A stretch of DNA of 64,000 bases. Source: Meconema thalassinum. Lineage: Eukaryota > Arthropoda > Insecta > Orthoptera > Tettigoniidae. Made by a program: the position numbers and the translations under genes. Where the stretch lies: the NCBI GenBank assembly GCA_946902985.2, contig CAMPQE020000051.1, forward strand, positions 1,612,001 to 1,676,000, read 5' to 3'. Position 1 is the first letter of the stretch. Each line of letters opens with the position of its first letter. The notes under the pieces were generated by a model. That model was given only the letters and a program-made list of their open reading frames with translations. It was not told the origin of the DNA and ran no database searches. Below, in pieces: positions 34,690-46,079 of this stretch.

Positions 34690-35010
34690 GGTTCGATTCC
34701 TTGCTCACACAAGAAATCTAATGCTGTTCTGAAGGGTGGAACGGGGTACACTAAGTCTCGTAGGTTAAATCAGAGAAGTTGGGTTCGATTCCCACCTTAG
34801 TCACCCTGGAAGTAGTTTTCTGTGGTTTCCCAATTCTACACCAGGCTAATTCCGGGAATGTTTCTAACTTGCTTCTTTCCCAATCCTCACCGTAATTGCT
34901 AATAGACTAATACAGACACCGCTATAATACAGGTTATCAGAGAACTTCTACACGACCAGACCCAAGTACACGGGGCTAAATGACGTGAAGTTCCAGTCCC
35001 TCAAATGAAA
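34690..35010 (+). repeat. tRNA-related SINE-like repeat
   Basis: It carries 'gggttcgattcccacctta' (34,781 on; B-box like), then 'gtcaccctggaagtagtttt', a 'ccaggctaattccggga' phrase and 'ttcccaatcctcaccgtaat', ending near 'acaggttatcagag'. These phrases are typical of a widespread insect SINE type (family knowledge). No tRNA cloverleaf is intact. Confidence 0.6.
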
Positions 35011-35324
35011 CAACAACATATCGAAGAAGATTCTGATTGCCAGTATACGTGTTCCTGAGAAATTCCCTTGGTATTATCTTGTAATTATATTCCAACAGAA
35101 AGAAGAGAACTCTATTTGAGGTGTTCATGTTAAGATGTTTCGTGTGATACCAGATTCGAACACTACGTAACGTTCATGGAATCCAACCTGAAAATGCATC
35201 AACTCGCAATATTATTAGTGCCCCATCCTCAATAATTATGGTAACTGAGACGTCGTCTATCATTTCTGTCGTAAGTCATTGGTAAAGCGGTCGACACAGA
35301 CGAAAACACGCAACGAAACAAATT

Positions 35325-35412
35325 ATTAACCTCTCCCCCTAACAGGTATCGAACCCCAAGTCTTTCCATCCGCAGTCCAACGCGTTACCATTCAGCCATG
35401 GATGCTTACACA
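35325..35412 (-). repeat. SINE with tRNA-like head (minus strand)
   Basis: On the minus strand, 'gcatccatggctgaatggta' opens the head (A-box TGGCTGAATGGTA) and 'ggggttcgatacc' (B-box) follows about 45 bases later. This is the promoter layout of a tRNA, but the acceptor ends do not pair, so it is the head of a SINE and not a tRNA gene. The body continues on the minus strand towards about 35,200. Confidence 0.6.
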
Positions 35413-35419
35413 CTTCGCA

Positions 35420-36589
35420 AAGATAGAAAGTGACAACTTTTTGCGCTGGACACTTGACTTCTTTTTAATCTAAAACGTTTTTATCGGTTCGAATCCTTTC
35501 CTTAGTCGACAGGTATATTTTCTTTTCTCTTGTTGTGATGGCATTAAAATGTGCAGCCACCGCCAGCTCGATCGCATGCGCTATTCACCTGAGCATCATA
35601 AGTAGCGGAAACAACATTTTGTCATGGAGTAAAGAGAATTACGAGTCCTGTGATATTCTCACGGCATATTATCTGGAGTAGAAGAGGAATGCCACGGAGT
35701 CTCGAGTAGATGATAAAGATTTCAAAATCAATTCCACAAGCATATTAACACACTTCATTTTGTTTGCATAAACATAATCCAACCTGAAAATTAATTCAGC
35801 AGGCTCATTCAGTTGTTAGCTTCTTTTCTACTAACGTCAGTTTCTCTCAGCGTATATTTAGTGGGAAAAGTCATGTTACCAGTCTAATGAACTCTACACT
35901 ACGGTATTTCCCATAAGTGGGTCAATTAATAGTATTTTATATTTGTAAAACGTAAAAATACAGACTGTGTTTTATCTTGGGGTTACAGAGGGCTTTCACA
36001 TGACACATCGTAAGTATGAGGAATGGTTTACAACCCGGTGTTACAGAAGGCTTAGACTTGACACGTGCTGTGAGTCTCAGTTTCCCTTTAAACCGAGGTG
36101 GTTAACATTTCGAACACTTGCTACCCTGGATATATCGAGTACCTTGCATTCGTTCTACAGATCGTTATTTCGTCGTCCAACCTGGCTGCGTACCTTCTGA
36201 TTTAAAAAAATCACTCGTTGGAACACATACTAAATACACTAAACACTACATTAAGCATTCTTACTTCAGCAATGCTTTATTTAGCCACCATAGCTACTGA
36301 GAGCCATGGGGTATCACTGGCACGTATAGAATCTATTCGTAGACACTTCCTGTCCAAACGTTATGTGATGATATTCGGATCTATGTTCGTTTTAGTCATG
36401 CAATATATTTTAGATCACTGAAATAACACTGCTGCTAATGATTTCCACTATATTCACGAGCATGAAGTCCACGGTAAAGTATTACTAAGGCTGAGAAAGA
36501 GCAGGTCATGTTAGGGCTTATTTTATTTAGCGTGTGGCATTACACATAGAACACAATAATAAAAACAATAATAATAATAATAAAATGTA
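35420..36589. other. Unannotated stretch
   Basis: AT-rich with no supported gene. AAT runs near 36,557-36,592 border the LINE to the right. Confidence 0.4.
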
Positions 36590-36960
36590 CAAACATCTCC
36601 ACCTGCAGCATCTGCTGGATGGATTGAGTAACTCAGCATTTGCTGTTGCCGGTCCCAAGCCCGGAAATAGGAAGAGGTTTGGCTTAAAGCCGTAAAACAG
36701 TAGCCAATAATAACTTAGGCCCTCTGACGCTAACAGCCTTAGTTGTATATTGGGTTCAGTAAGATCTACTCGCAAACCTGAGCAAATTTCTCAACTGCTC
36801 AAAATGAAGCATTAAACGAAAATATTACCCCAGGTGGAGGACAATCCACCGGCTCCCAGCGAGTCGCAAGCAGACAGGATTCTGCGGAGTCTGCACCCTC
36901 ATGCTTGAAGGAGAAGTCGGAGTCTCTTGAACTATCTGGACATACCAACTCAAGTGCAAT

Positions 36961-37761
36961 GTAGTGAACTTTTGTGCTACCTTCAACGCCAATTCACTTC
37001 TCAAAGTCGGCAAACTCAAACACTTAGCAGACACCCTCACAAAACATCGGATAGCTGCGATACAAGAAACACGCTACACAGATAACGATTCATTCGAAAC
37101 TCAAGGTTTCAGAGTCTTCAAAAGCAAAACTGATAAGAAAACCCGTAAAGGAGCTCCTCATCTGGGCACTGGTTTCATTGTTAGTAACAAAATCCTCGGA
37201 TCAATCATCAGCTTCAACCCCATATCCAATAGGCTATCCACTCGTTGTGTCAAATGTGCCAATACAGTCTACACTAATGTGAATGTTCACGCAGCCATCA
37301 ACCAAGACAACAAATGGATCCCGGAAACTGTGGAAATCTTCTGGGAAACATTGGATGAAATCCTATCAAAAATTCCTAGATCACATGCCACAGTTCTCCT
37401 GGGCGACTTCAATGCTCAAATTGGTACAGAACGAAAATACAGGCATATAGTTGGTGATTATCGAATACATTCCAGAATCGACCGGAATGGAGAACATTTA
37501 ATTGAACTCTGTGGGAATAACAAATTAGTGCTAAAATGCACGGGTTTCAAATATCTTCCACGGAAGCAAATGACATGGACATCTCCAAACACTCGACTTG
37601 GAGAATTTCAACTTGACAATGTAGCCATTTCTGTCGGATCTTCAAAAGAAATACAGAATGCCAAAGTCCTTCGAGGCGCCAATTTGACTCGGATCACTGC
37701 ATGTCTAAAATCAAGTTTAAATTCATTCCGAAAAACACACGGAATAGTTGCAGAAGGATAA
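36961..37761 (+). pseudogene. LINE endonuclease domain remnant
   Basis: The longest intact piece of this LINE is about 265 codons, an AP-endonuclease-like fold that would nick target DNA. GDFN is preserved, but the motif with the final catalytic His is altered to DN. A stop at 37,759-37,761 and shifts after it separate the piece from the RT. It belongs to the 'craniofacial development protein 2-like' type of annotated LINE ORFs. Confidence 0.8.
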
Positions 37762-38522
37762 GTCTTCGACCCGACACAGAGAAACTCAAATTACTTCTGA
37801 ATGAATTCGCAGAAAAAATCCCCACTCTAACCTCACCAGATTTTGAATGACTGAAGTGTTCCTTGTTATAACAGCTCTCGAAATTGCGCCTCAAAAATGG
37901 AAACCTTGACATCCATGGAGGAACTTACAATGCGATGAAGCCCTGAATGACAGAAAACGAGCTTGGCTTCTCTGGAAATCTCACAAAACAGAGAATAAAT
38001 ATGAACATTTCGTTGAAACGAGAAAGAGGACTTCTCGAGTTATTCGGCACGCAAGAAGACAATTCCACAAAAACGAACTGACCAACATCGAGTTGAAATT
38101 CCAGAAGCATAGCTCCAGAAATGTCTACCAAACGTTCAAGAGGAATCTAACAAAATACATTACTCCTAATTTGTGCTTCCGTGAGCCGATCACCAACCAG
38201 ATCACTCACAGTGACAAGGGTAACTGTCAAATTATAAAAATCTTCCCAACTGTGATCCACCGGAGTCGACTTTCACTCCAATTTCAAATTTAGTTCCAAC
38301 TAATCCAGACTCCTCTCCGCCAGACATCTTAGAACTGCGAAAGATCATCACTTCACTAAAAAATAACAAATACCCTGACGAGGACTCGATAATCGCAGAA
38401 CACTGGAAGCTCCTGGATGATAGCGCACTGGAACCTCTCTTACTAACTCTCCAACAGATTTTGAAAACTACCGAGATACCAACTAAATGGACCGCAGCTC
38501 TTAATCATGCGCTTCATAAAAA

Positions 38523-39014
38523 GTGGAAAAGTTAGACGTCAATAACTATTGGAGCTTTGCTCTTCTTCCAATCACCTACATGATCCACTCTAAAGCCGAG
38601 GAACAACTAGACTCACAGGTAGGCGAGTACCCGGCTGGCTTTAGAAAATCCAGATCATGTGCTGAACAGATTCAGAATATGAAAATGACCATCGCTTACC
38701 ACAAACTGAGATCTAGACAATTCGTCATCGTCTTCGTAGACTTTCAGAAAGCTTGCGACTCCATTGACCGAGCTCCTCTTCTCCAAGTGCTCCATGAATT
38801 TGGTCTTGACAATAAGACTCGAATGATAATCCAGAGTATGCTTTCTGATACAACTTCCAAAGTAAAGTTCAGATCCGAGATTTCTGAACCCTTCCACCTT
38901 CAATCAGGTGTTCGGCAGGGTGATGGATTATCACCACTGCTATTCAACTGTGCCCTTGAGAGAGTCATACGAGAATGGAGACACGTTCATCAACCCAAAG
39001 TATTTCCTAATTGA
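38523..39014 (+). pseudogene. LINE reverse transcriptase core remnant
   Basis: 163 codons carrying RT motifs 2-4 (GFRKSRSC, FVDFQKACDSID, GVRQGDGLSPLLFN). The catalytic FADD lies just beyond in another frame at about 39,062. Too broken to function. Confidence 0.8.
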
Positions 39015-40002
39015 GTACCAATAGGCAGACCTTGAGATAACATCAATATTAATTGCCTCGCATTTGCTGATGACCTCGCCTTGTTAGCTTCCTTTCCAGA
39101 AATAGCCATTCAACAAGTAAATTACTTACCTGATTGTGCAACCAAAATATGACTCAAGATATCGTTCACTACAACTCAATTAATCTCTAATATAAAAGAA
39201 GCTCCAGCGCACCTTCAAACCCCTCACGGCCAGATCTTAAAAGATCAAAAACCAAGGTGAGTGGATCGAGCCAAATAATTCTGAAAAGTTCGCCATCTCA
39301 ACACGAGTCGTTAAATTCGAAACAGCCATCCGCCTCACACACCAACTGTACAATAAAACGTCCATCTCTAGGAATGCAAAGTTAAGACATTATTAAACTG
39401 TGCTGAGACCGGAAGCACTGTATGCAGCGGAATGCCTAACAAACCGTGCATCTGGCCCGATTGAGAGACTTGAAGTTAAGGAAAGAAAGATCATATGGAA
39501 AATTCTTGGTCCTAAGTTCAAAGATTTAGGTTACAAGCTCTGGAGTAATTCAGAAATATACTCCTACATTGAAAAGATCTCAAGTGTTATCCGGAAACGG
39601 AGAATAACATTCTATGTCCAGTGTCCACCTCCTCAGAATGCCAGTCACTAAATTCTCCAACCGTCTATTATCATACATCCGAGGCTAAAAGGTGATGCCT
39701 CTATGGCTTGTGGAAATGGATAAGGACTTGTTAAAGTTTGACATTTCTGATTCAGATATCCTGCTCAGAACCCCATTAAAACAAAAACTCCGTCAGGTTC
39801 ATCAAGAGGAAGTAAAAACGAGCAAGATATATGTTCACTCGGAAGGAAGAGATCCCATTCTGAAAGGATGAAGGTGTGGTGGGCTAACAATAAGAAAAAC
39901 AGTTGAAATGTCGCGGTCCCTAGTGGCCACAACGATAAACGAAAGAAAGTAAGAAAGAAAGATAGAAAGAAAAATTACATACAAGCACAGATATCGACCT
40001 TA

Positions 40003-40302
40003 TTATAACTTTACGTCCAGTCTATTTATCCAGTCCAGGCTCGATGGTGTAACACTGAAAAAGTCGCTAGGGTCACCTAGATACGCACTTATTATGCAAT
40101 ATTCCAGAAAGTGCCTGATGGTCTGGTTCGATGCACCACAATTACAGCAGGGGTCTGACCGCTTACCCCATTTGTTCAGATTGTTTGCACAAACTCCATG
40201 TCCTATACGGATGCGGTTAATGGTCTTCCATATATGTCGCGGTTGTTTAAAGCCTTTGGTTAGGATAACTATGATATACGCGTTAGTTGGGTTGCCTTTC
40301 AC
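40003..40302 (-). pseudogene. C-terminal fragment of a Jockey-type LINE
   Basis: The open frame has IWKTINRIRIGHGVCANNLNKWG, then CCNCGASNQTIRHFLEYC and DFFSVTPSSLDWIN. It aligns by eye with the C-terminus of the intact LINE ORF at 52,506-55,529 (NRLRTGHG, CECNLEEQTIEHLVLRC, DLFDLTPSLTEWL). It is a 5'-truncated copy of only about 100 codons. Its 3' end abuts the (GAAA)n tail of the plus-strand LINE at 39,975, so the two are tail to tail. Confidence 0.75.
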
Positions 40303-40349
40303 CGAACAAAATAAGATTGGTGATCAATCTGTTCATTAGAATAATGCAT

Positions 40350-41570
40350 GAAAATTGGAAAAACAAGAATGCAAGAGATGAAATTGGGAAAGCAGAGTGC
40401 AGACGTCTGAAATTGTCTTAAGGTAAGAATAGTAGTTACAGCTTTTCCAAAGACTCACAATCTGATGGAAAACAGGTTAGAGAATAATAGATTAAGTGAC
40501 GGATAGCTTACATAGAGTATTTGTATAGAGGTAAAGAGATTGAGAATCATGTTCTGGAAGAAGATGATGAAGTTGATGATGATACGAAAATAGATCTAAT
40601 ATGGAGAATTAAATTTGATAGAGCACTGGGACCCTTAAGCAGCAACTAATCACCAGGAATAGTTGATATACTGACAGAGTTGCTACTTTGCATAGCTACT
40701 GAAGTCGGGCCACAATCATTTCGCTTGGATGTAGAATTTATGAGACAGGTACTCTCTGATTTTACGGCGAAATTTATCATCCATATACCGAAGAAAACAG
40801 AAGCTGACGTATGGGAAGTTTATAGTACAATCAGCGTGATCGCTCATGCTTTAAGGAACAACATTAGAATGATTTAAAAGATGGAAAGACAGAGAAAAAG
40901 CGAGTTTGGTGAAGATGAACTTTGTCTGAGGAGAAACGTCGGAACTAAGGAATCCGTGGTAAAACTTAGATTGAAATTGGAAGGTAGAATAAGTATACAT
41001 AAAAGAACTTTCATGTCATTTGAGACAGTGAAACGGCTTTTAATAACGCTGATTTGAGTACTTAACGTGACTGGAATAACGTAATCATCTTCAATCTATA
41101 CAGAAATCAGACGGCAGCTATGCAAAATGAATAACATTAGAGAGCATCGGGTATTCATAAAGGTGTAACGCAAGGCTGCAACTTTTTACTCATAATTTCC
41201 AACCTAAACAATGAACAAACAATAAAGAAAATTAGAAAGAATATCTGGTAGAATTAAGATATAAAGAGTAGGTTCGCTCGGGCCAGGAAGAAATGTATAC
41301 ATAAAATAATTGCGCTGATATTAAATATAGATTTAAGATTTTAAGGAATCAGTTTTAAATTATTTGGGTATTGGCACTCTAACGAATTGAAACTTGGACT
41401 GTCACCGCAGCAGAAAATAAGAGAAAGCTGCTCGAGAAGTGTGGTGTTAAGGAGAATGATGAATATCAGATGGGTGGATAGAGTAACAAATGAAGAGGTA
41501 GTAAAGAGAATTGTTTCTGGAAAGGGCTAATGTACAGAGGAATTTGGTAAGTAGGAAACAACAACAACAT
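40350..41570 (+). pseudogene. RTE-like LINE remnant (RT to C-terminus)
   Basis: The decayed frame carries IHIPKKTEADVWE (40,788 on), FGEDELCLRRNVGT near 40,910, GVTQGCNFL near 41,165 and IETWTVTAAENKRKL near 41,390. These correspond in order to RT motifs 1-5 and the post-RT region of RTE-type LINEs. Many stops interrupt it. It is the left flank of the duplicated zinc-finger block, and its last 220 bases recur at 45,680-45,900. Confidence 0.75.
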
Positions 41571-41719
41571 GAGTAAATATGTGATGCTTCAGATATCATT
41601 TGATACTGAATATGCTAATTATTAGAAAATGTGTCTTCAAATGTACCATGTGAGCTTTGTTCACTTCGCATTTACTACATGCATTTTTTTTTGTCCTTCA
41701 TTGTTTAGGATGTTTGTTC

Positions 41720-42634
41720 ATAAATCATATTTGAGAGTAACTTCTTCGCAATTGGTAATCTAGTCAAGCTTCTCGTGGCTGTGGCTTAGCAAGTGTTTCT
41801 TCAAATGTCGTCCTTGAGAAAATTTCGCAACGCACAGGATACAGGCATCTCTCCTGTATGGATAAGGAAGTGTGATTTCAAACATCCTTCCTGGGCAAAT
41901 TTGGCTTCGCACACAGTACAGGAAAATGGTATCCTTCAACTATGAATTATCATATGTATAATCTGATGTCCTTTCAGGTTAAATTTGGCTTCGCACACGG
42001 CTCAGGAATATGGCTTCTCCCTACTATGAATAACCATGAGTTGATTCAAATATTAATCTGGGTAAATTTGGCTTCGCACACGGCACAGGAATATGGCTTC
42101 TCCCCAATATGAATTACTAAATGTTGATTCAAATATTATTTTTGGTTGAATTTGGCTTCGGAGAAGGCACATGAATATAGCTGTCGGCCGCTATGGATTA
42201 GCATGTTTTTATTTAAATCTCTTCCCCCAGTACATTTCTTCGCATACGTAACATGAAATGACCTCTCTCCACTATGAATTATCATGTATTCAATCGAAGT
42301 TCATCTCCGAGTAAATTTGGATTCGCATATGCAACATGAATGCGGCTTTTACCCATTATGGATAAGAATGTGTTTATTTAAATGTCCTCTCCGAGCAAAT
42401 TTATCTTCGCAAACGCTACATGAGCATGACTTCCTGCTGCTATGGATAATCATGCGTTCATTTAAAGTTCCTCTCCGACTAAATTTAGCTCTGCATACGC
42501 TACACGAATATTTTTTCAAATTTTGCTTTATACAACATTCTTCTATAGAGGCAGTGTTAGTATGTTGTCTTCCACTATTACCAACATCATATTTCTTCAT
42601 TGCAGCCGGATTCAACGTATCTGGACATATCAGC
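41720..42634 (-). pseudogene. Terminal C2H2 zinc-finger exon, copy 1 (degenerate)
   Basis: On the minus strand a 3' splice site CTATATCAG precedes base 42,634. The frame then runs LICPDTLNPAAMKKYDVGNS and into fingers CSVCRAKFSRRGTLNERMIIH and CSVCEDKFARRGHLNKHILIH, stopping in the next linker at 42,349. Further recognisable fingers follow to about 41,720 with stops and frameshifts (for example TGA after FTRR, and a lost base in the finger near 42,250). The entry phase completes a split codon, as exon 4 needs (GA+G). It is a paralogue of 48,046-46,080. It looks non-functional unless the two-finger truncated form is used. Confidence 0.75.
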
Positions 42635-43109
42635 CTGATATAGTCAGTCCAACAGTTTGAAGTAAGGTACATTATTAGCCTATAGGAAGTGAAATAATTC
42701 CAAGGTATAGACATCAAAGTAGTGACATTATTATTCGGTCAACTTTCATTAATATCGCTACCAGGAACTAAGTCTTTAAGAATTATCGGGATCTGATACC
42801 GTTTTCATTGCTCCATATATGCACTTCATACAGTCTGAATGATTTGCAATTGAATTCATATTTGACAGAAAATATAGTGTTATAGCTGTGTGAGCACGAG
42901 CGAGTAGGGATTATTTATTAGCCACCACATTCTTCCAAACCAAAGCCGTTAACAGTCCTGCACGCCGGATGCAATAAAGGACAAGGTTTTTAAGTTTGCA
43001 CCCTTCGCATATCAGCTGACCTTCGCCTATGGATCTACGATTAGCACATTTATGTAATAGCGTCTCTTCTTGCGCATAATTGAGCTGATCTCTCGCAAAG
43101 CGGCTAAAA

Positions 43110-44756
43110 TGCCGAGTTGAAATTGTAAAGTGCAGAGGGGACAGTGACACCACAGCAGCATCACATTCTACGTACTTCAAGATGTGTCGACCGACGCATC
43201 GTAGGCGGAGGGGGCATGTGTCGGAGCAGTGCCTCGCCGGTAGGACAGAGCGGTCATATTCGCCTCCTACTCCTTACGTCTGCTATCCGCCTACAGCCCA
43301 TCTGCAGCAGACATTACAACAATTTTGGGAGCAGTATATCCCACCTACTGAGGAAGAAGACCAACCTCAAGAGGCACCCGTCCTGCCAACAAACATCGTA
43401 TCCCAACAGATACAAGATCTCAGCTGGTTCCAATGGTGCAGTGGACCTTGGGATATAATTGGCACAGAAGACGAGGAAGCAGGCGTAAGGGCCGTTGGCA
43501 TCCCAGCGGAAGCGGGCCTTCCCCGCCAACCAGAATACCAGGATAACCAACTTAACATACTTGATCCTGACCAGGAACCCTACGACGAAGATCCAGATCC
43601 ATATTGGGACTTTGAACCCCGATATCCAAGTCGCCCACCGGTTCTTCGCAAAATCATCACCCACGATGAACAAGGATTCCCAGACCTGACAGTCGTCGAA
43701 CCTACCAAGAAGCCTACGCCGCCTACGCATTATGTATCGACAGCAGTGCCACCAGCCAACAGCATACCTTACCTCGACACCCCATGCGGTCGCTACGCTA
43801 CACGGATCATGCGGGATGGAGTATCCCTGCCTCGACCAACAGGAGCGCCAACCGTCTTCAAACCTACTAGAACGTTGCCCATCATGGACTCCATCATCGA
43901 AGATCTACTGGCTAACCGTTTGATTTGTGAATTTCGCCCTAATAGTGCCTTCCCTGTTTTCTTAGTGGCGAAAAAGATCGCAGTGCTCGAATCATTTACG
44001 ACCTCTCAGAATGGACAGACTATATCACAACACCCAAGTTCACGTTAAAGACTGCAGCCCAAGCCCTGCAACAGATCCCGAGCCACCATGTGGCCGTCAA
44101 ATTGGATTTCAAAAGTGGATTCTATCAAATCCCGTTAAGGGCCCGAGACATTTTCAATTATGGTATATACTACGCTCATAGATACTTTTGTTGGGAAAGA
44201 GTGCCAATGGGACATGCCTTAGGCCCCAGCATAATGCAACGTTGGGCCACGGCAGTGGCTGAGTTGGTCCATCAACAATTTCCAGAACTGAACATGATTG
44301 TCTATCTCGATGATTGGCTCGTGCTCGGGCCCAACATCAACGTAATGGAACTTGTCACCTTCTTAGAAACAGTGGTTGGAGTAACCTTAAAAAGGGGAAA
44401 ATGTGTTCTGATACCATCAACAGTTCTACAGTACCTCGGTGTGGTAATCAACTTGTCAGCGGAATGCCTCCTAGTTCACCATGGAACACAACAGCGAATC
44501 TTCCAGATACTTCAGGATATTCCCTATTATAACGACCAACAGGCCCAGCAGGCAGCTGGATACCTTAGCTGGGTCTGTTGGGTCATGGGCTGGCTCGTGA
44601 GTATCCCCAAGCATGTGCTCTCCCGGGAGGCCTACTGGCCTGGCAAGCTTTTGACTCGAGAATTTGTGGCAACCCCAAGGAACACTGGCCGTCGTCACCG
44701 CCAACTAGAAGTGTACGCCGATGCTACCCCATTCTCCGTAGCAGCAGTGCTTACGT
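43110..44756 (+). mobile_element. gag-RT-RNase H retroelement fragment, hepadnavirus-like or DIRS-like
   Basis: Two frames belong to one broken ORF. The first (to 44,048) opens with a degenerate gag-type zinc knuckle around 43,180-43,230 (GHVSEQC kept, second Cys apparently replaced), then a Pro/Asp/Glu-rich spacer and the start of an RT (LICEFRPNSAFPVFLVAKK). After a frameshift near 43,970 the second frame has RIIYDLSEW, KLDFKSGFYQIPL (44,099 on), RVPMGHALGP, the palm motif YLDD (44,303-44,314) and YADAT (near 44,717), which begins an RNase H. No protease, integrase, tyrosine recombinase or LTR is seen. Both ends are cut cleanly against the duplicated flanks. YLDD followed by Trp and an ADAT RNase H point away from gypsy and copia elements. 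Confidence 0.75.
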
Positions 44757-46079
44757 TACTTTTGTCGTTATGTTTGTTTTTGTTGTCGTTGATGTTTGAG
44801 TTTCAATTCTGCTTGGCATTTCTCCCATTGTTAAGATAAATAATTCGTCTTAACATTGCCACTAAACCCTACAACCAAAGCAATATATTTTACATATTCT
44901 AACCTTGCTTAGGGCCTATAGTTCAGGTCCTAATTACTGTTGTAGCTATTTTAGTACTTCAACTTCACTTATGGCAGCAACTTGAGATGCGCCTCGTGAA
45001 CTAGGGCAATTATTTATTTCGTTTGTTGTGCTTTTACCAAAACTTTCTAAGCTACTTTTTGTCAGGTATATGAATTTCCACAGATCTCTTTAGACGACTG
45101 TCGCTGGTAGAGGTCGCTCAGCTAGTTTCCTACCTAGGGTCATTCTCAATCTATGCATCGTGATGACCGTATTTTTTTTCATAATCATGACTGTGTCTAA
45201 TCTCGCTAAATCTCTTAATGCTTTTCTCTTGAGAGATTTAGATTTTCTTTTTGAGCACCACAATCATTTTTCTTCATATAAGTTTTGAGCTTGATTATAT
45301 TTGTACCTAATGCCAATGCTTGTAAATGGCCACGGGCCTTCCATCACCCTTCTCTGCTTTGAGAAGTTTAGAGTCCCAACCAGGCTGTCGTTACATTATC
45401 TAGTAAATTACTCGAGTTGGAAATTTAGAATCATGTAATTCATTGCAATGACAATCTTCCCATTCGTTATCTCCTACTTTGGTAGGTTTAGGCACAATGT
45501 TATACTTCCTGAAAACAAACTTTTGTTACCCTCGATATGCATGTCAACAAATCCAACATAATTATAAAAGACTAATCTGATGAGATTCTGTGCCCATATT
45601 CAACGTAGCAACTCAGGGATATCACCTATGTATGTTGGTTCTTAAATACATAGGCCTTCTGTTTTAAGAAAAGAATAAGTTTTGAATTATCTGGGTAGTG
45701 GCACTCCAACGAATTGAAACTTGGACTGTCGCCGCAGCAGAAAATAAGAGAAAGATGCTCCAGAAGTGTGGTGTTAAGGAGAATGATCAATATCAGATGG
45801 GTGGATAGAGTAACAAATGAAGAGGTAGTAAAGAGAAAAGTTTCTGAACAGGGCTAATGTGCAGAGGAATTTGGTAAGTAGGAAACATTATGAATAATAA
45901 CTGATGCTTCAGATATCATTTGCTTCATGTATATGCTTGTTATTAGAAAATGTGTCTACAAATGTCCCCTATGAACTTGGTGACTTCACATTTACTGCGT
46001 GAGAATTTTTTTTCGTCCTTTAATTGTTCAGGATGTTGGTTCATAAATCTCGTTTTGAGAGTAACATCTTCGCAATTGG

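Larger units (their letters stand above)
36590..39975 (+). mobile_element. Decayed non-LTR retrotransposon (endonuclease plus RT)
   Basis: The leader has 'gccggtcccaagcccggaaa' (36,648 on), a phrase common ahead of insect LINEs. The endonuclease frame (36,961-37,761) shows QETRYTDN, LLGDFNAQIGTE and, where an SDH/IDHV motif belongs, QLDNVAI, so the catalytic His is lost. RT segments follow in shifting frames: KNNKYPDEDSIIAEHWKLL near 38,357, GFRKSRSCAEQI and VDFQKACDSIDRAPLL at 38,640-38,780, SGVRQGDGLSPLLFN near 38,910, LAFADDLALLAS near 39,058, and a C-terminal part with AAECL to about 39,650. It ends in a (GAAA)n-like tail at about 39,943-39,975. Multiple stops and frameshifts make it dead. 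Confidence 0.85.
41330..45560. repeat. Tandem duplication unit, copy 1
   Basis: Colinear with copy 2 (45,660-62,280). The matched pieces are: 41,330-43,105 with 45,680-48,500; 44,757-44,935 with 48,523-48,700; 44,950-45,270 with 51,375-51,680; 45,270-45,375 with 59,520-59,640; and 45,385-45,560 with 62,095-62,275. Between the first two pieces this copy has gained a retroelement fragment (43,110-44,756). Confidence 0.75.

Noticed and set aside
35325..35412. A functional tRNA gene on the minus strand
   Set aside because: A and B boxes are present, but no cloverleaf with paired acceptor ends can be drawn; it continues into a SINE body.
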